NCBI GenBank assembly: GCA_964408185.1
Contig: CAYOYK010000001.1
Location: 1-64,000, forward strand
DNA: 64,000 nucleotides
Direction of reading: 5' to 3'
Source: CAYOYK01 sp964408185
GTDB taxonomy: Bacteria; Bacillota; Clostridia; Christensenellales; Aristaeellaceae
Shown here: positions 14,371 to 22,960 of the stretch, piece by piece
Position numbering within the stretch: the first letter of the stretch is position 1
How the letters are laid out: each line of letters starts with the position of its first letter
Notes under the pieces: generated by a model
Told to the model about the DNA's origin: nothing
Seen by the model: only the letters and a program-made list of their open reading frames with translations
Database searches by the model: none
Translations under genes and position numbers: made by a program

Positions 14371-15585
14371 ATGCTGACCGTCAAAACGCCGGACGAGGTG
14401 CTCGCCATTCTGGAGGAAGCCTTCCCGCCAAGCCCCGCGCCGGAAAGCGTCGGCTTGGAAGCAGCGCTGGGCCGCGTGTTGTTTGCCGATGTGCTCGGCC
14501 GGGAATATGTGCCGGACTTCCACCGCTCCATGGTGGACGGCTACGCCGTGCGCGCGGCGGATACCTTCGGCTGCTCGGACGCGCTGCCTGCGCTGCTTGC
14601 TTTGCAGGGCGAGGTGCTGATGGGCAAGCCCGCGTCCGATGCGCTCAAGCCCGGCTGCTGCATGGCCGTGCCGACGGGCGGCGAGGTGCCCGCGAACGCG
14701 GACGCGGTGGTCATGCTGGAATACGCCGAGGATTACGGCGACGGCACGATCAGCCTGAGCAAGCCCGCCGCGCCGGGGCAAAGCCTGATCTATCGCGGGG
14801 ACGATACGCGCCCCGGCCGGCCCGTGCTGTCGGCGGGCAGACGGCTTACGGCGGCGGATATCGGCGCGCTGGCCGCGATGGGCGTTGCGGACGTGACGGT
14901 CTGCAAGCGGCTGACCGTCGGCGTGCTTTCCACCGGGGACGAGCTGGTGCCCGCCGCGCAATCTCCCGCGCCGGGGCAGGTGCGGGACGTGAACACCCCC
15001 ATGCTCTGCGCGTTTTTGCTCGGCGCGGGCGCGGCGCCGTGCCGCTACCCCATCGTGCCGGATGACGAGGCGCTGCTGGGCCGCGCCGTGGACGAGGCCG
15101 CGCGGAACTGCGATATGGTGCTGCTCTCCGGCGGCAGCTCCGTCGGCGCAAAGGACGCGGCCAGCCGTGTCCTCGAAAGCCGCGGCGAGCTGCTCCTCCA
15201 CGGCGTGGCCATGAAGCCCGGCAAGCCCACGCTGCTGGGCAAAATCAGCGGCAAGCCCGTTTGGGGGCTGCCTGGGCACCCCGTGGCGGCCTGCTTTGTG
15301 GCCCTGCTTTTTGTGCGCCCCCTGCTCGCGCGCCTAACAGGCGAAACGCTTCGCGCCGCAAGCGTATCCGCGAGGCTGACCGAGGCGCTGAGCGCAAACG
15401 ACGGCCGCGCGCAGTATGTGGGCGTTGCGCTCACGCGGGAGGGCGACGGCTGGCTTGCGCGCCCCATCCACGGCAAATCGGGGCTGATCACCACGCTGGC
15501 GGGCTGCGACGGCTACCTTTGCATTCCGCGCGATTGCGAGGGGCTGCCCGCCGGAGCGCAAATCGCGGTGACATTGCTCGTCTAG
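14371..15585 (+). CDS. moeA: Molybdopterin molybdenum/tungsten transferase MoeA (first copy)
   Basis: MoeA inserts the oxyanion into adenylylated pterin. This 404-residue copy has the MoeA N-terminal region (DFHRSMVDGYAVRA), the central MogA-like fold (VLSTGDELV, DVNTPML, LLSGGSSVGAKD, GVAMKPGKPTLLG, GLPGHPVAACF) and the C-terminal domain IV. The ATG at 14371 follows AAGGAAGG. It is followed 9 bases later by a second MoeA; organisms with both Mo and W enzymes, or with AORs, often have two. Which copy handles tungsten cannot be told from the sequence. Confidence 0.94.
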   Translation: MLTVKTPDEVLAILEEAFPPSPAPESVGLEAALGRVLFADVLGREYVPDFHRSMVDGYAVRAADTFGCSDALPALLALQGEVLMGKPASDALKPGCCMAVPTGGEVPANADAVVMLEYAEDYGDGTISLSKPAAPGQSLIYRGDDTRPGRPVLSAGRRLTAADIGALAAMGVADVTVCKRLTVGVLSTGDELVPAAQSPAPGQVRDVNTPMLCAFLLGAGAAPCRYPIVPDDEALLGRAVDEAARNCDMVLLSGGSSVGAKDAASRVLESRGELLLHGVAMKPGKPTLLGKISGKPVWGLPGHPVAACFVALLFVRPLLARLTGETLRAASVSARLTEALSANDGRAQYVGVALTREGDGWLARPIHGKSGLITTLAGCDGYLCIPRDCEGLPAGAQIAVTLLV

Positions 15586-15594
15586 GAGGCAAAT

Positions 15595-17505
15595 ATGGCG
15601 TTCCAATACTTGACCAACGTTCCCCCGGAGACAGCCCTCGCGGAATACGAGGCGCTGCTGCTGACCAACGGCTTTGCGGCCGACGGCGAGGTGATCCCCG
15701 TCTCGCAAGCCTGCGGACGCGTGACCGCCGAGGCCGTGTACGCTCGCATTTGCGCGCCGCACTACCCCGCCAGCGCCATGGACGGAATCGCGCTGGACGC
15801 GCGGGCGACATTTGGCGCGACCGAAACCACGCCCGTCACGCTGTCGCCCGATCAGTACGTGACGGTGGATACGGGCGATCCGCTCCCGGACGGCTGCGAC
15901 GCCGTGGTCATGATGGAGGACGTGATCGCCGCCGAGGACGGCCTTGTGCGCCTGTACGCGCCCGCCGCGCCTTGGCAGCATGTGCGGCAAATCGGCGAGG
16001 ACGTTTGCGCGGGCGAAATGATTCTCGGCTCGCACCTGACGGTTTCCCCCGCCGCCATCGGCGCGATGCTCGCCGCCGGCGTATTGGAGCTGCGCGTGCT
16101 GCGCCGCCCGGTGGTCGGCTTCATCCCCACGGGCGATGAGATCGTCGCCCCGACCGCCGACCCCAAGCCGGGCGAGATCGTGGAGTTCAACTCCGCCATC
16201 TTTGCCGCGATGCTGTCGGGCTGGGGCGCGGAGGTTCGCGTCTGCCCCATCGTGCCGGATGATCGGGCAGCGATTCGCTCGGCGCTGGAAAGCGCTTTGG
16301 TCGATTGCGATTTTGTGCTGCTGGGCGCGGGTTCGTCCGCCGGGCGCGAGGATTACTCGACGGAGATCATCGCCGAGATCGGGCAGGTGCTCTATCACGG
16401 CCTTGCCATGAAGCCCGGCAAGCCGGCGATACTGGGCTGTCAAGGCCCGAAGCCCATCGTGGGCGTGCCGGGGTACCCCGTATCGGGCATACTGGTGCTG
16501 GAGGAGATCGTCAGGCCGCTGCTGGCGCTGTGGAACGGCGGCGTTGTGGACGCGCCCGCCGTTCAGCCCGCCACGCTGGCGCGCGCGGTGGTATCGGGCC
16601 TCAAATACAAGGAGTATGTGCGCGTGCGGCTGGGCAAGGTTGGCGATCGGCTGATGGCCTCGCCCCTCAGCCGGGGCAGCGGCGTGGTCAGCTCGTTCAT
16701 GAAGGCGGACGGGCTGCTGATCGTTCCGCAGGGCGTGGAGGGCTACGAGGCCGGCAGCGCCGTGCAGGTGCGGCTGCTTCGCCCCCTGTCCGCGCTGGAG
16801 CGCACGCTGGTCGCCATCGGCAGCCACGATCCGCTGCTGGACGAGGTGGCCGATCTGCTGCACATCGAGGACCCCAGCCTGCTGATGAGCTCGTCCCACG
16901 TCGGCTCGATGGGCGGCATCATGGCTGTCCGGCGCGGCGAGACGCACATGGCGGGCATCCACCTGCTTAACGAGGCGGACGGCAGCTACAACATCGCCTA
17001 TCTGCAAAAGTACTTTCCCAACGGCGGCGTGCGGCTAGTGGAGTGCGTCGGGCGGACGCAGGGGCTGATGGTCGCGGCGGGCAACCCGCTGGGCCTCTCC
17101 GGCGTGGCCGACCTGACGCGCACCGGCCTGCGCTACGTCAACCGCCAAAAGGGCTCCGGCACGCGGATTCTGGCAGACTATCTGTGCAGGCGCGAAGGCA
17201 TCGACACCGCCACCGTCTATGGCTACGACCGCGAGGAGTATACGCACACGGCCGTCGCGGCGCAAATTTCCAGCGGCTCGGCGGACGCCGGCATGGGCAT
17301 ATACTCCGCCGCGAAGCTCTACGGGCTGGATTTCCTGCCCGTGTGCATGGAGCAATACGATCTGCTGATCCCGGACGCCGCTTGGGATACGCCGATGGTG
17401 CAGAGGGTTTTGCGGGTGCTTGCGGGCGAGGCGTTCCGCAACCGACTGGCGCGGCTGGGCGGCTATCGGCTGGAGCATCCCGGCCGGGTGCGGGCGCGGC
17501 TATGA
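15595..17505 (+). CDS. MoeA fused to a periplasmic-binding-like domain (second copy)
   Basis: 636 residues. Positions 1-400 are a complete MoeA (PASAMDGIALDARATFG, IPTGDEIV, EFNSAIFAAML, GAGSSAGREDYS, GLAMKPGKPAILG, GVPGYPVSGILV). Positions 410-636 are a PBP-like domain (SHDPLLDEVADLL, SSHVGSMGG, AGIHLLN, VNRQKGSGTRIL, YTHTAVAAQISSGSADAGMGI) related to solute-binding proteins but without a signal peptide, so cytoplasmic. This fusion is known in archaea and Clostridia. The domain may bind an oxyanion or pterin, which is inferred. The start follows AGGAGG and the end overlaps the next gene by ATGA. Confidence 0.93.
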   Translation: MAFQYLTNVPPETALAEYEALLLTNGFAADGEVIPVSQACGRVTAEAVYARICAPHYPASAMDGIALDARATFGATETTPVTLSPDQYVTVDTGDPLPDGCDAVVMMEDVIAAEDGLVRLYAPAAPWQHVRQIGEDVCAGEMILGSHLTVSPAAIGAMLAAGVLELRVLRRPVVGFIPTGDEIVAPTADPKPGEIVEFNSAIFAAMLSGWGAEVRVCPIVPDDRAAIRSALESALVDCDFVLLGAGSSAGREDYSTEIIAEIGQVLYHGLAMKPGKPAILGCQGPKPIVGVPGYPVSGILVLEEIVRPLLALWNGGVVDAPAVQPATLARAVVSGLKYKEYVRVRLGKVGDRLMASPLSRGSGVVSSFMKADGLLIVPQGVEGYEAGSAVQVRLLRPLSALERTLVAIGSHDPLLDEVADLLHIEDPSLLMSSSHVGSMGGIMAVRRGETHMAGIHLLNEADGSYNIAYLQKYFPNGGVRLVECVGRTQGLMVAAGNPLGLSGVADLTRTGLRYVNRQKGSGTRILADYLCRREGIDTATVYGYDREEYTHTAVAAQISSGSADAGMGIYSAAKLYGLDFLPVCMEQYDLLIPDAAWDTPMVQRVLRVLAGEAFRNRLARLGGYRLEHPGRVRARL

Positions 17506-18968
17506 CGCGCGCGGATGTGATCATCGTCGGCGCGGGGCTGCTGGGCTGCTTTGCGGCCCGCGCGCTGGCCGGGTGGAATTTGCAAACGCTTGTGCTGGAG
17601 CGGCGCGAGGATGTGTGCACGGGGGTATCAAGGGCGAATACGGGCATTCTGTATCCGGGCTACGACAACAAGCCCGGCTCCCTGAAGGCGCGGCTTTGCG
17701 TGCAGGCGGCCGCCGAGCTGGATACGCTCTGCCGCGAGCTGGACGTGCCCTATTCGCGGCCCGGCTCGCTGATGGTCGCGTGCGGCCCGCGCGCGGAGGC
17801 CGTGCTGCAAAGCAAGCTGTCGCAGGGAGAGCAAAACGGCGTCCCCGGACTGCGCCTGCTGACTCGCAGCGAGGCGCTTGCCATGGAGCCCGGCTTGACG
17901 CAAGCCGCGACCGCCGCGCTGTATGCGCCCGGAACCGCCGTCGCCGACCCATGGGCCATGGGCATCGCGGCATGCGAAAACGCGCGCGCAAACGGCGTGG
18001 CCTTTCATTTGCAGGAGGCTGTGCTGCGGCTGGAACGGCGCGCGGACGGCTTTGCGGTGGAGACAGACCGCCAAACCTACTACGCGCGCGCGGTGCTAAA
18101 CTGCGCGGGGCTGCAGGCTGACGCGGTGCGCGAGCTGTCGGAGAGGCCCAACGTTCGTATTTTTTCCACGGCGGCGGACTATTGGGTGCTGGACGCTGGC
18201 GGCGAGGGCCAACCCAAGCATGTGCTGTTTTTTGAGCCGGAGGAGAAGGTCAAAGGGCTTACGCTCACGCCCACCGTGGACGGAAGCCTGCTTGTCGGCC
18301 CGACGGAACGTCCGTTTGACGGCCGTCCGGGAAACCCGACCGCCCGCGAAGGGCTGGATTCCCTGCGTGCGCAATGCGAGCGGCTTATGCCGGGGCTCAA
18401 GCTGGACGGGCTGATTCGCAGCTTCGGCGCGACGCGTCCCAACCCGGCTTTTGTCCGCCAAGAGGGCGAACGCTGGATACGGGAGGACAAGAGCATTCCC
18501 GACTTTTGCATTTTGGAGGACGACGGCCTGTACAGCCTGATCGGCGTCAAGACCCCCGGCTTTACCTGCGCGGCCCCGCTGGGACGGGAAATGGCCGCGC
18601 GCATTGCGGCGTTTCTGCGCTGCGACAGCCGCAACGCGTCCTTTGCGCCCTATCGGCAGGGCATTCCCGCCGTGCGCCGGCTCTCGGACGAGGCGCGGGC
18701 GGCGCTCGTCCGCGGCAACCCCGCCTATGGAGAGATGGTTTGCCATTGCTGGCAGGTCAGCCGCGGGGAAATCGACGAGGCGATCCGGCGCGGCGCGGTA
18801 ACGGTGGACGGCGTGAAGCGGCGCACGGGCGCGGGGATGGGCCGCTGTCAGGGCGGCGAATGTCGGCGGGAGATCGCCCGTATGCTTGCTCAGGCGCTGC
18901 ATGTGCCGCCGGAGAGCGTCCGCATGGGCGGGCCCGGCACGGAGGTGCTATGGCATGGCAACCTGTGA
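17502..18968 (+). CDS. GlpA-like FAD oxidoreductase with BFD-type [2Fe-2S] domain
   Basis: 488 residues. An FAD-binding DAO-type N-terminus (DVIIVGAGLLGCFAARALAG) with GILYPGYDNKPGSLKARLC continues into a glycerol-3-phosphate-dehydrogenase/LhgO-like fold. The C-terminal 70 residues form a BFD-like iron-sulfur domain (VCHCWQVSRGEIDEAI, then GRCQGGECRREI, giving CxC and CxxxxC). Similar proteins pair with GlpB-like reductases and a small CxxC protein to oxidise glycerol-3-phosphate or 2-hydroxyacids. The start overlaps the moeA2 stop (ATGA), so it belongs to the cofactor operon; why is unknown. The substrate is not predictable from the sequence. Confidence 0.85.
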   Translation: MTRADVIIVGAGLLGCFAARALAGWNLQTLVLERREDVCTGVSRANTGILYPGYDNKPGSLKARLCVQAAAELDTLCRELDVPYSRPGSLMVACGPRAEAVLQSKLSQGEQNGVPGLRLLTRSEALAMEPGLTQAATAALYAPGTAVADPWAMGIAACENARANGVAFHLQEAVLRLERRADGFAVETDRQTYYARAVLNCAGLQADAVRELSERPNVRIFSTAADYWVLDAGGEGQPKHVLFFEPEEKVKGLTLTPTVDGSLLVGPTERPFDGRPGNPTAREGLDSLRAQCERLMPGLKLDGLIRSFGATRPNPAFVRQEGERWIREDKSIPDFCILEDDGLYSLIGVKTPGFTCAAPLGREMAARIAAFLRCDSRNASFAPYRQGIPAVRRLSDEARAALVRGNPAYGEMVCHCWQVSRGEIDEAIRRGAVTVDGVKRRTGAGMGRCQGGECRREIARMLAQALHVPPESVRMGGPGTEVLWHGNL

Positions 18969-19857
18969 TTGGCTGATCGTCGGCGGCGGGGCCGCCGGAA
19001 TGGCCGCCGCGCTGGCCGCGGAGGCTTCGGGCGTTGGCTCCATCCTGATGGCGGAGCGCGGCCCTGCGCTGGGCGGCGTACTGCCGCAATGCCTGCACAA
19101 GGGCTTCGGCGTCGGCATCTTCGGCGACAGCCTGACCGGGGCCGAGTACGCAAGCCGCTTTATCGAGCGGATGCGGCGCTCGCGCGTGAGCGTCCGGCTG
19201 CGGACCTCCGTGCTGCGGCTGTGCGGGAATCGCTCGGCGCTGCTCAGCGGGCCGGACGGCGTGGAAACCGTCCGGTTCCGGCGCTGCGTGCTGGCCTGCG
19301 GCTGCCGCGAGCAAGCCATTGGCTCGCTGCCCGTATGCGGCACCCGGCCCGCCGGGGTCTACACCGCTGGCGAGGCGCAGCGAATCATCAACCTAGAGGG
19401 GCTTGACGTAGGCGAGCGAGCGGTCGTCCTCGGCAGCGGGGATATCGGCCAGATCGTGGCGCGGCATTGGGTACAGCGCGGGCGGCAGGTTGTGGCGATG
19501 GTCGAGCGGCGCGACGCGCTGGGCGGCCTGCCGCGCAATCAGCGCGAGTGCGTGGAGGCGTGCCGCATCCCCGTGATGCTCCAAGCCACGGTGGACGAGC
19601 TCTGCGGCGACGCGCGCCTATCCGGCGTATGGGTGAAGCACTTGGATACGGGCAGGCGGGAGCGGCTGGCCTGCGACACGCTGATTACCGCGCTGGGCCT
19701 GATCCCGGAGCGCTCCTTGCTGGGCGGCCTTAGCGCGGGCGAGGGGGCGCTTCCGCCTTGGCTGGCGCTTTGCGGTAACTGCGATTATGTGCACGATATC
19801 GTGGACTCTGTGACCATGGAGGCGGAAAGGCTCGCGCGCGGGTGGGCGAAGGGCTGA
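18955..19857 (+). CDS. Pyridine nucleotide-disulfide-type FAD reductase, GlpB-like partner
   Basis: A short two-dinucleotide-domain flavoprotein of 300 residues. The FAD site is WLIVGGGAAGMAAALAAEASG, followed by GGVLPQCLHKGFG; the NAD-binding fold is AVVLGSGDIGQIVARHWVQRG near residue 160. It closely matches the reductase that accompanies the GlpA-like protein upstream, with which it overlaps by 14 bases. The ATG at 18955 follows GGAGG at 9 bases. Together they would form an electron-transfer pair. The usual third gene, a small DUF1667 protein, is absent here: the operon ends and the next gene is on the other strand. Confidence 0.83.
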   Translation: MATCDWLIVGGGAAGMAAALAAEASGVGSILMAERGPALGGVLPQCLHKGFGVGIFGDSLTGAEYASRFIERMRRSRVSVRLRTSVLRLCGNRSALLSGPDGVETVRFRRCVLACGCREQAIGSLPVCGTRPAGVYTAGEAQRIINLEGLDVGERAVVLGSGDIGQIVARHWVQRGRQVVAMVERRDALGGLPRNQRECVEACRIPVMLQATVDELCGDARLSGVWVKHLDTGRRERLACDTLITALGLIPERSLLGGLSAGEGALPPWLALCGNCDYVHDIVDSVTMEAERLARGWAKG

Positions 19858-19894
19858 GGCCGCGTGACGATCAGTCGGGTGCGCCCGCGTGATA

Positions 19895-19914
19895 ATCGGT
19901 CGGGTGCGACCGAT
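19895..19914. terminator. Hairpin between convergent genes
   Basis: An 8-bp stem ATCGGTCG/CGACCGAT (19895-19902 with 19907-19914) follows a related shorter hairpin. It has no T-run and overlaps the stop of the facing gene, so its terminator role is uncertain. Confidence 0.3.
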
Positions 19915-20513
19915 CAAATATGCTCCTGTTTGGATTGGCCTCCTTTCCGGCGCAGCTTCCGCACGGCAAGCATGCATGGCGGATGGTTGGGCTGATTGAG
20001 GTACGCCTTGACAATCGCGTCATATCGGCGCGGATCCAGCCCCTCCGCCCACGACAGCAGCGCCTTGCGCTCGCGCTCGCCTTCCTCGTGCCCCGGATAG
20101 ATACAGATCGTCATGACGCCGCCCTCGCGCAGGCACGCAAGCGCCGCCTCCGCCGCGCGCAGGGTGGTCTCCGTTTGCGTGGTCACGCCGTGCTCCGCGC
20201 CCGGCAGCCATCCCAGATTGAACACGGCCGCGTCGATTGGCTCCGCGACCGCTTCCAAGATGCGCTCGCGGCTCTCGCAAAGCAGCGTCGCGCGCGAAAG
20301 CAGGCCCGCCGCGCGGAGGCGCTCCTCCGTGCGCGCGACCGCCTCCGCCTGAATATCAAACGCGTACACGCGGCCCGTATTCCCTACCCGCTCGCAGAGC
20401 CACTGCGTATCGTTGCCGTTGCCCATGGTCGCGTCAACCGCAACGGAGCCTTCGCTCACAGCGCTCTCGATGATCTCCCGCGCCCAAAATCGCGCCGATT
20501 GAAAATCCGGCAT
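19914..20513 (-). CDS. YtqB/MraW-like SAM-dependent methyltransferase
   Basis: A 199-residue class I methyltransferase of the rRNA methylase-like family (B. subtilis YtqB type). Motif I is VAVDATMGNGNDTQWL and motif II VYAFDIQ; FNLGWLPGAEHGVTTQTETT is the family's substrate-side signature, and VMTICIYPGHEEGERE marks the C-terminal part. Recent work on this family points to tRNA wobble-uridine side-chain methylation (MnmM), so tRNA is the likely target. The ATG at 20513 is preferred over one at 20519 because AAAGGGG sits 9 bases before it. It is transcribed alone, divergently from spoVT. Confidence 0.82.
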   Translation of the reverse strand: MPDFQSARFWAREIIESAVSEGSVAVDATMGNGNDTQWLCERVGNTGRVYAFDIQAEAVARTEERLRAAGLLSRATLLCESRERILEAVAEPIDAAVFNLGWLPGAEHGVTTQTETTLRAAEAALACLREGGVMTICIYPGHEEGERERKALLSWAEGLDPRRYDAIVKAYLNQPNHPPCMLAVRKLRRKGGQSKQEHI

Positions 20514-20597
20514 GCACATCGCCCCTTTTGCATCATTATAGCAGACGGCGGCGCAATTCGCATCCGGCAAATGAGGCATATCCCAAACCTTTCCACG

Positions 20598-20626
20598 GTA
20601 TCAAAGCCCCGCAAAATTCCATACTA
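20598..20626 (+). promoter_or_regulatory. Possible sigma-G promoter of spoVT
   Basis: GTATC (20598-20602), 17-bp spacer, CATACTA (20620-20626) resembles the forespore sigma-G pattern. B. subtilis spoVT is a sigma-G gene, which supports the reading, but the match is short. Confidence 0.35.
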
Positions 20627-20689
20627 GGGATGCAACAGCCGCGTCAAACGCCACCAGCGCGCGCGGCCAACCATCAAGGAGGCTGGACT

Positions 20690-21244
20690 ATGCGAGCAAC
20701 GGGCATCGTGCGCAGAATCGACGAGCTTGGCCGCGTCGTGATCCCCAAGGAAATCCGCCGTACGCTGAGAATACGGGAGGGCGACCCGCTGGAAATCTAC
20801 ACTGACCGCGACGGCGAGGTCATCCTCAAAAAATACTCCCCCATTGGCGAAATGTCCGCTTTTGCCAAGGATTATACCGAATCGCTGTTTCGCTCCATGG
20901 GACACATCGCCTGCATTGTGGATCGGGATCAGGTGGTAGCCGCCAGCGGCGTGAGCAAAAAGGAGCTCAACGATAAGCCCATCAGCCCGGATTTGGAGAC
21001 CGCCATCCAGAACCGGCAGACTGTCGCGCTCAACCGCAGCATGGGCGGCCGAATCGTCGCCGTGACCAACGAGGAGGATATCACCGGCTATACGGCGCAG
21101 GTCGTCTCCCCCATCATCGCGGACGGCGAGGCGATCGGCGCGGTGCTGCTGCTCAGCAAGGAGCAGGGCGCGAAGATGGTCGACACCGAGCTAAAGGTCG
21201 CCGAGACCGCCGCCGGGATTGTCGGCCGCCAAATGGAGCAGTGA
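20690..21244 (+). CDS. spoVT: Stage V sporulation transcription regulator SpoVT
   Basis: A 184-residue protein with an AbrB-type swapped-hairpin DNA-binding N-terminus (MRATGIVRRIDELGRVVIPKEIRRTLRI..GDPLEIYTDRDGEVILKKYSP) followed by a GAF-like C-terminal domain. This two-domain layout separates SpoVT from shorter AbrB and Abh. In spore formers it tunes sigma-G genes in the forespore. AAGGAGG lies 7 bases before the ATG at 20690. It opens the spoVT-yabM-yabN-like block, the same order as in Bacillus. Presence of the gene suggests, but does not prove, that the organism forms spores. Confidence 0.93.
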   Translation: MRATGIVRRIDELGRVVIPKEIRRTLRIREGDPLEIYTDRDGEVILKKYSPIGEMSAFAKDYTESLFRSMGHIACIVDRDQVVAASGVSKKELNDKPISPDLETAIQNRQTVALNRSMGGRIVAVTNEEDITGYTAQVVSPIIADGEAIGAVLLLSKEQGAKMVDTELKVAETAAGIVGRQMEQ

Positions 21245-21276
21245 GCCGCGTTTGCGGCCAATCCGAAAAGTGCATC

Positions 21277-21305
21277 TTGTTTCTCCGCAACAGAACGCTT
21301 ATAAT
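21277..21305 (+). promoter_or_regulatory. Promoter of the spoVB-like/yabN operon
   Basis: -35 TTGTTT (21277-21282), 17-bp spacer, -10 TATAAT (21300-21305). An 8-bp inverted repeat (21285-21292 with 21311-21318) followed by CTTTTT surrounds the -10 and could also end spoVT transcription. Confidence 0.55.
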
Positions 21306-21364
21306 AAGCATGTTGCGGCTTTTTGTTCGCCGCATCCAGCCATAGGGGGAAGGGAGGCGGGCCT

Positions 21365-22960
21365 TTGTCTTCCACGCAAAAATCAATCGTTGGCGGCATG
21401 ACGATATTGAGCGTCGTGGGCATTATCTGCAAGCTCGTGGGCGCGCTGTACCGCATTCCGCTGGCGTGGCTGATCGGCGACGAGGGCCTTGGCACCTATC
21501 AGCTTGTTTTCCCCACATACAACATTTTGCTCACCATCTCCTCGGCCGGGCTGCCCGTGGCGGTAAGCCGCATGGTCAGCTTCTCCCTTGCGAAGGACGA
21601 CCCGCGCAACGCTAAGCGCGTGCTCAAATTCGCGCTGCTGGTGCTTAGCTTTTTGGGCTTTGTGTGCATGCTGCTGATGGTCGTTTTCAGCCCGCAGCTT
21701 GCCCAGCGCGTAGGCGCCGCCGAGACGCAGCTTGGCTTTGTGGCCATCGCGCCCGCGCTGCTGCTGGTATGCACCATGTCCGCGCTGCGCGGCTATATGC
21801 AGGGCCAGCAGAACATGGTGCCGACCGCGATCTCCCAGCTGATCGAGCAGGTGGGCAAGGTGTTTGTCGCCCTGCCGCTGGCGTATTTCGGCTCGCGCGT
21901 CTCCATCGCGTACGCGGCGGCCGGGGTGCTGCTGGGCACCTCCATCGCCGAGGGTGTGGCGCTGCTGTATATGTTCATCGTATATCGCAAGCAGAAAACG
22001 CGCTTTGACGCGCTGCCGCAGAACCCCAATCTCAAGCCCACGCGCGGCAAAAAGCTGCTCAAGCGCCTTATGACGCTCAGCGTGCCCATCACGCTGGGCG
22101 CGTGCATCATCCCGCTGGCCGCGTTTATCGACAGCAGCATGCTGGTCAATCGGCTGGTGGATACGGGCATTTTTACCGCCACGGAGGCGCTGAAGCGCTA
22201 CGGGCGATACTCCGGCTATGTGCTCACGCTCATCAACGTGCCTACGGCGCTTGCGGCGGCGATTTCCATGAGCTTGGTGCCCGCAATTTCCGGCGCGCTG
22301 GCCAAGCACGATATGCGCGCGGTACGCCAGCAAAGCTCCATGGGGCTTCGCATGGCCTTTCTGATTGGCCTGCCCTGCTCCGTGGGGATGAGCTTCCTGT
22401 CCAAGCAGCTTCTCTCGCTGATCTATCATTTTGATACGCCGGAGGCCCTCGCGTCCACCGCCGAGCTGCTGAGCATGAGCGCCTGCACCATCATCCTCTT
22501 TACCGTTGTGCAGGCCACCAGCGGTATTTTGCAGGGCCTGCGCAAGCAGCGCATCCCCATGTACACGCTGATCGCCGGGGTCGCGGTTAAGATCTACCTT
22601 AATTATACGCTGGTGGCGATTCCGGAAATCAACATCTACGGCGCGCCCATGGCCTCGATCGCATGCTACACCATCAGCTTGATCCCCAACCTGTACTACG
22701 TGCTCAAATACGCCGATATGCGCCTGAAGGTGACGGATGTGATCCTGCGTCCGCTGGGCGCGGCTGTCGGCATGGGCGCGGTGCTGTACCTCGGCATCAA
22801 ATTCCTGCCGTCCGGCAGGCTGTGGACGCTGCTGCTGGTGGCGCTGGGGGTACTGTCGTTTGTCGGCTTCGCGCTGCTGACGGGCGCTCTGCATAAGGAA
22901 AACGTACTGGCCGTGCTGCGCAAGTTCCGCAGGCGGCGTCACAAAGGAGAAGCGCAATGA
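21365..22960 (+). CDS. SpoVB/YabM-like MOP-superfamily lipid flippase
   Basis: A polytopic membrane protein of 531 residues with about 14 hydrophobic segments, of the polysaccharide-biosynthesis flippase family that includes SpoVB, YabM and MurJ-like proteins. It starts STQKSIVGGMTILSVVGIICKLVGALYRIPLA.L.GDEGLG.YQ, the typical N-terminal signature. The start is TTG at 21365, chosen because AGGGAGG lies 7 bases upstream and the homologous N-terminus begins there. Likely role: moving lipid-linked peptidoglycan or cortex precursors. It overlaps the next gene by ATGA. Confidence 0.9.
   Translation: MSSTQKSIVGGMTILSVVGIICKLVGALYRIPLAWLIGDEGLGTYQLVFPTYNILLTISSAGLPVAVSRMVSFSLAKDDPRNAKRVLKFALLVLSFLGFVCMLLMVVFSPQLAQRVGAAETQLGFVAIAPALLLVCTMSALRGYMQGQQNMVPTAISQLIEQVGKVFVALPLAYFGSRVSIAYAAAGVLLGTSIAEGVALLYMFIVYRKQKTRFDALPQNPNLKPTRGKKLLKRLMTLSVPITLGACIIPLAAFIDSSMLVNRLVDTGIFTATEALKRYGRYSGYVLTLINVPTALAAAISMSLVPAISGALAKHDMRAVRQQSSMGLRMAFLIGLPCSVGMSFLSKQLLSLIYHFDTPEALASTAELLSMSACTIILFTVVQATSGILQGLRKQRIPMYTLIAGVAVKIYLNYTLVAIPEINIYGAPMASIACYTISLIPNLYYVLKYADMRLKVTDVILRPLGAAVGMGAVLYLGIKFLPSGRLWTLLLVALGVLSFVGFALLTGALHKENVLAVLRKFRRRRHKGEAQ

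Noticed and set aside
21285..21325. Pure terminator reading of the inverted repeat after spoVT
   Set aside because: The repeat encloses a -10 box with a 17-bp-spaced -35, so a promoter is at least as likely; noted under the promoter instead.
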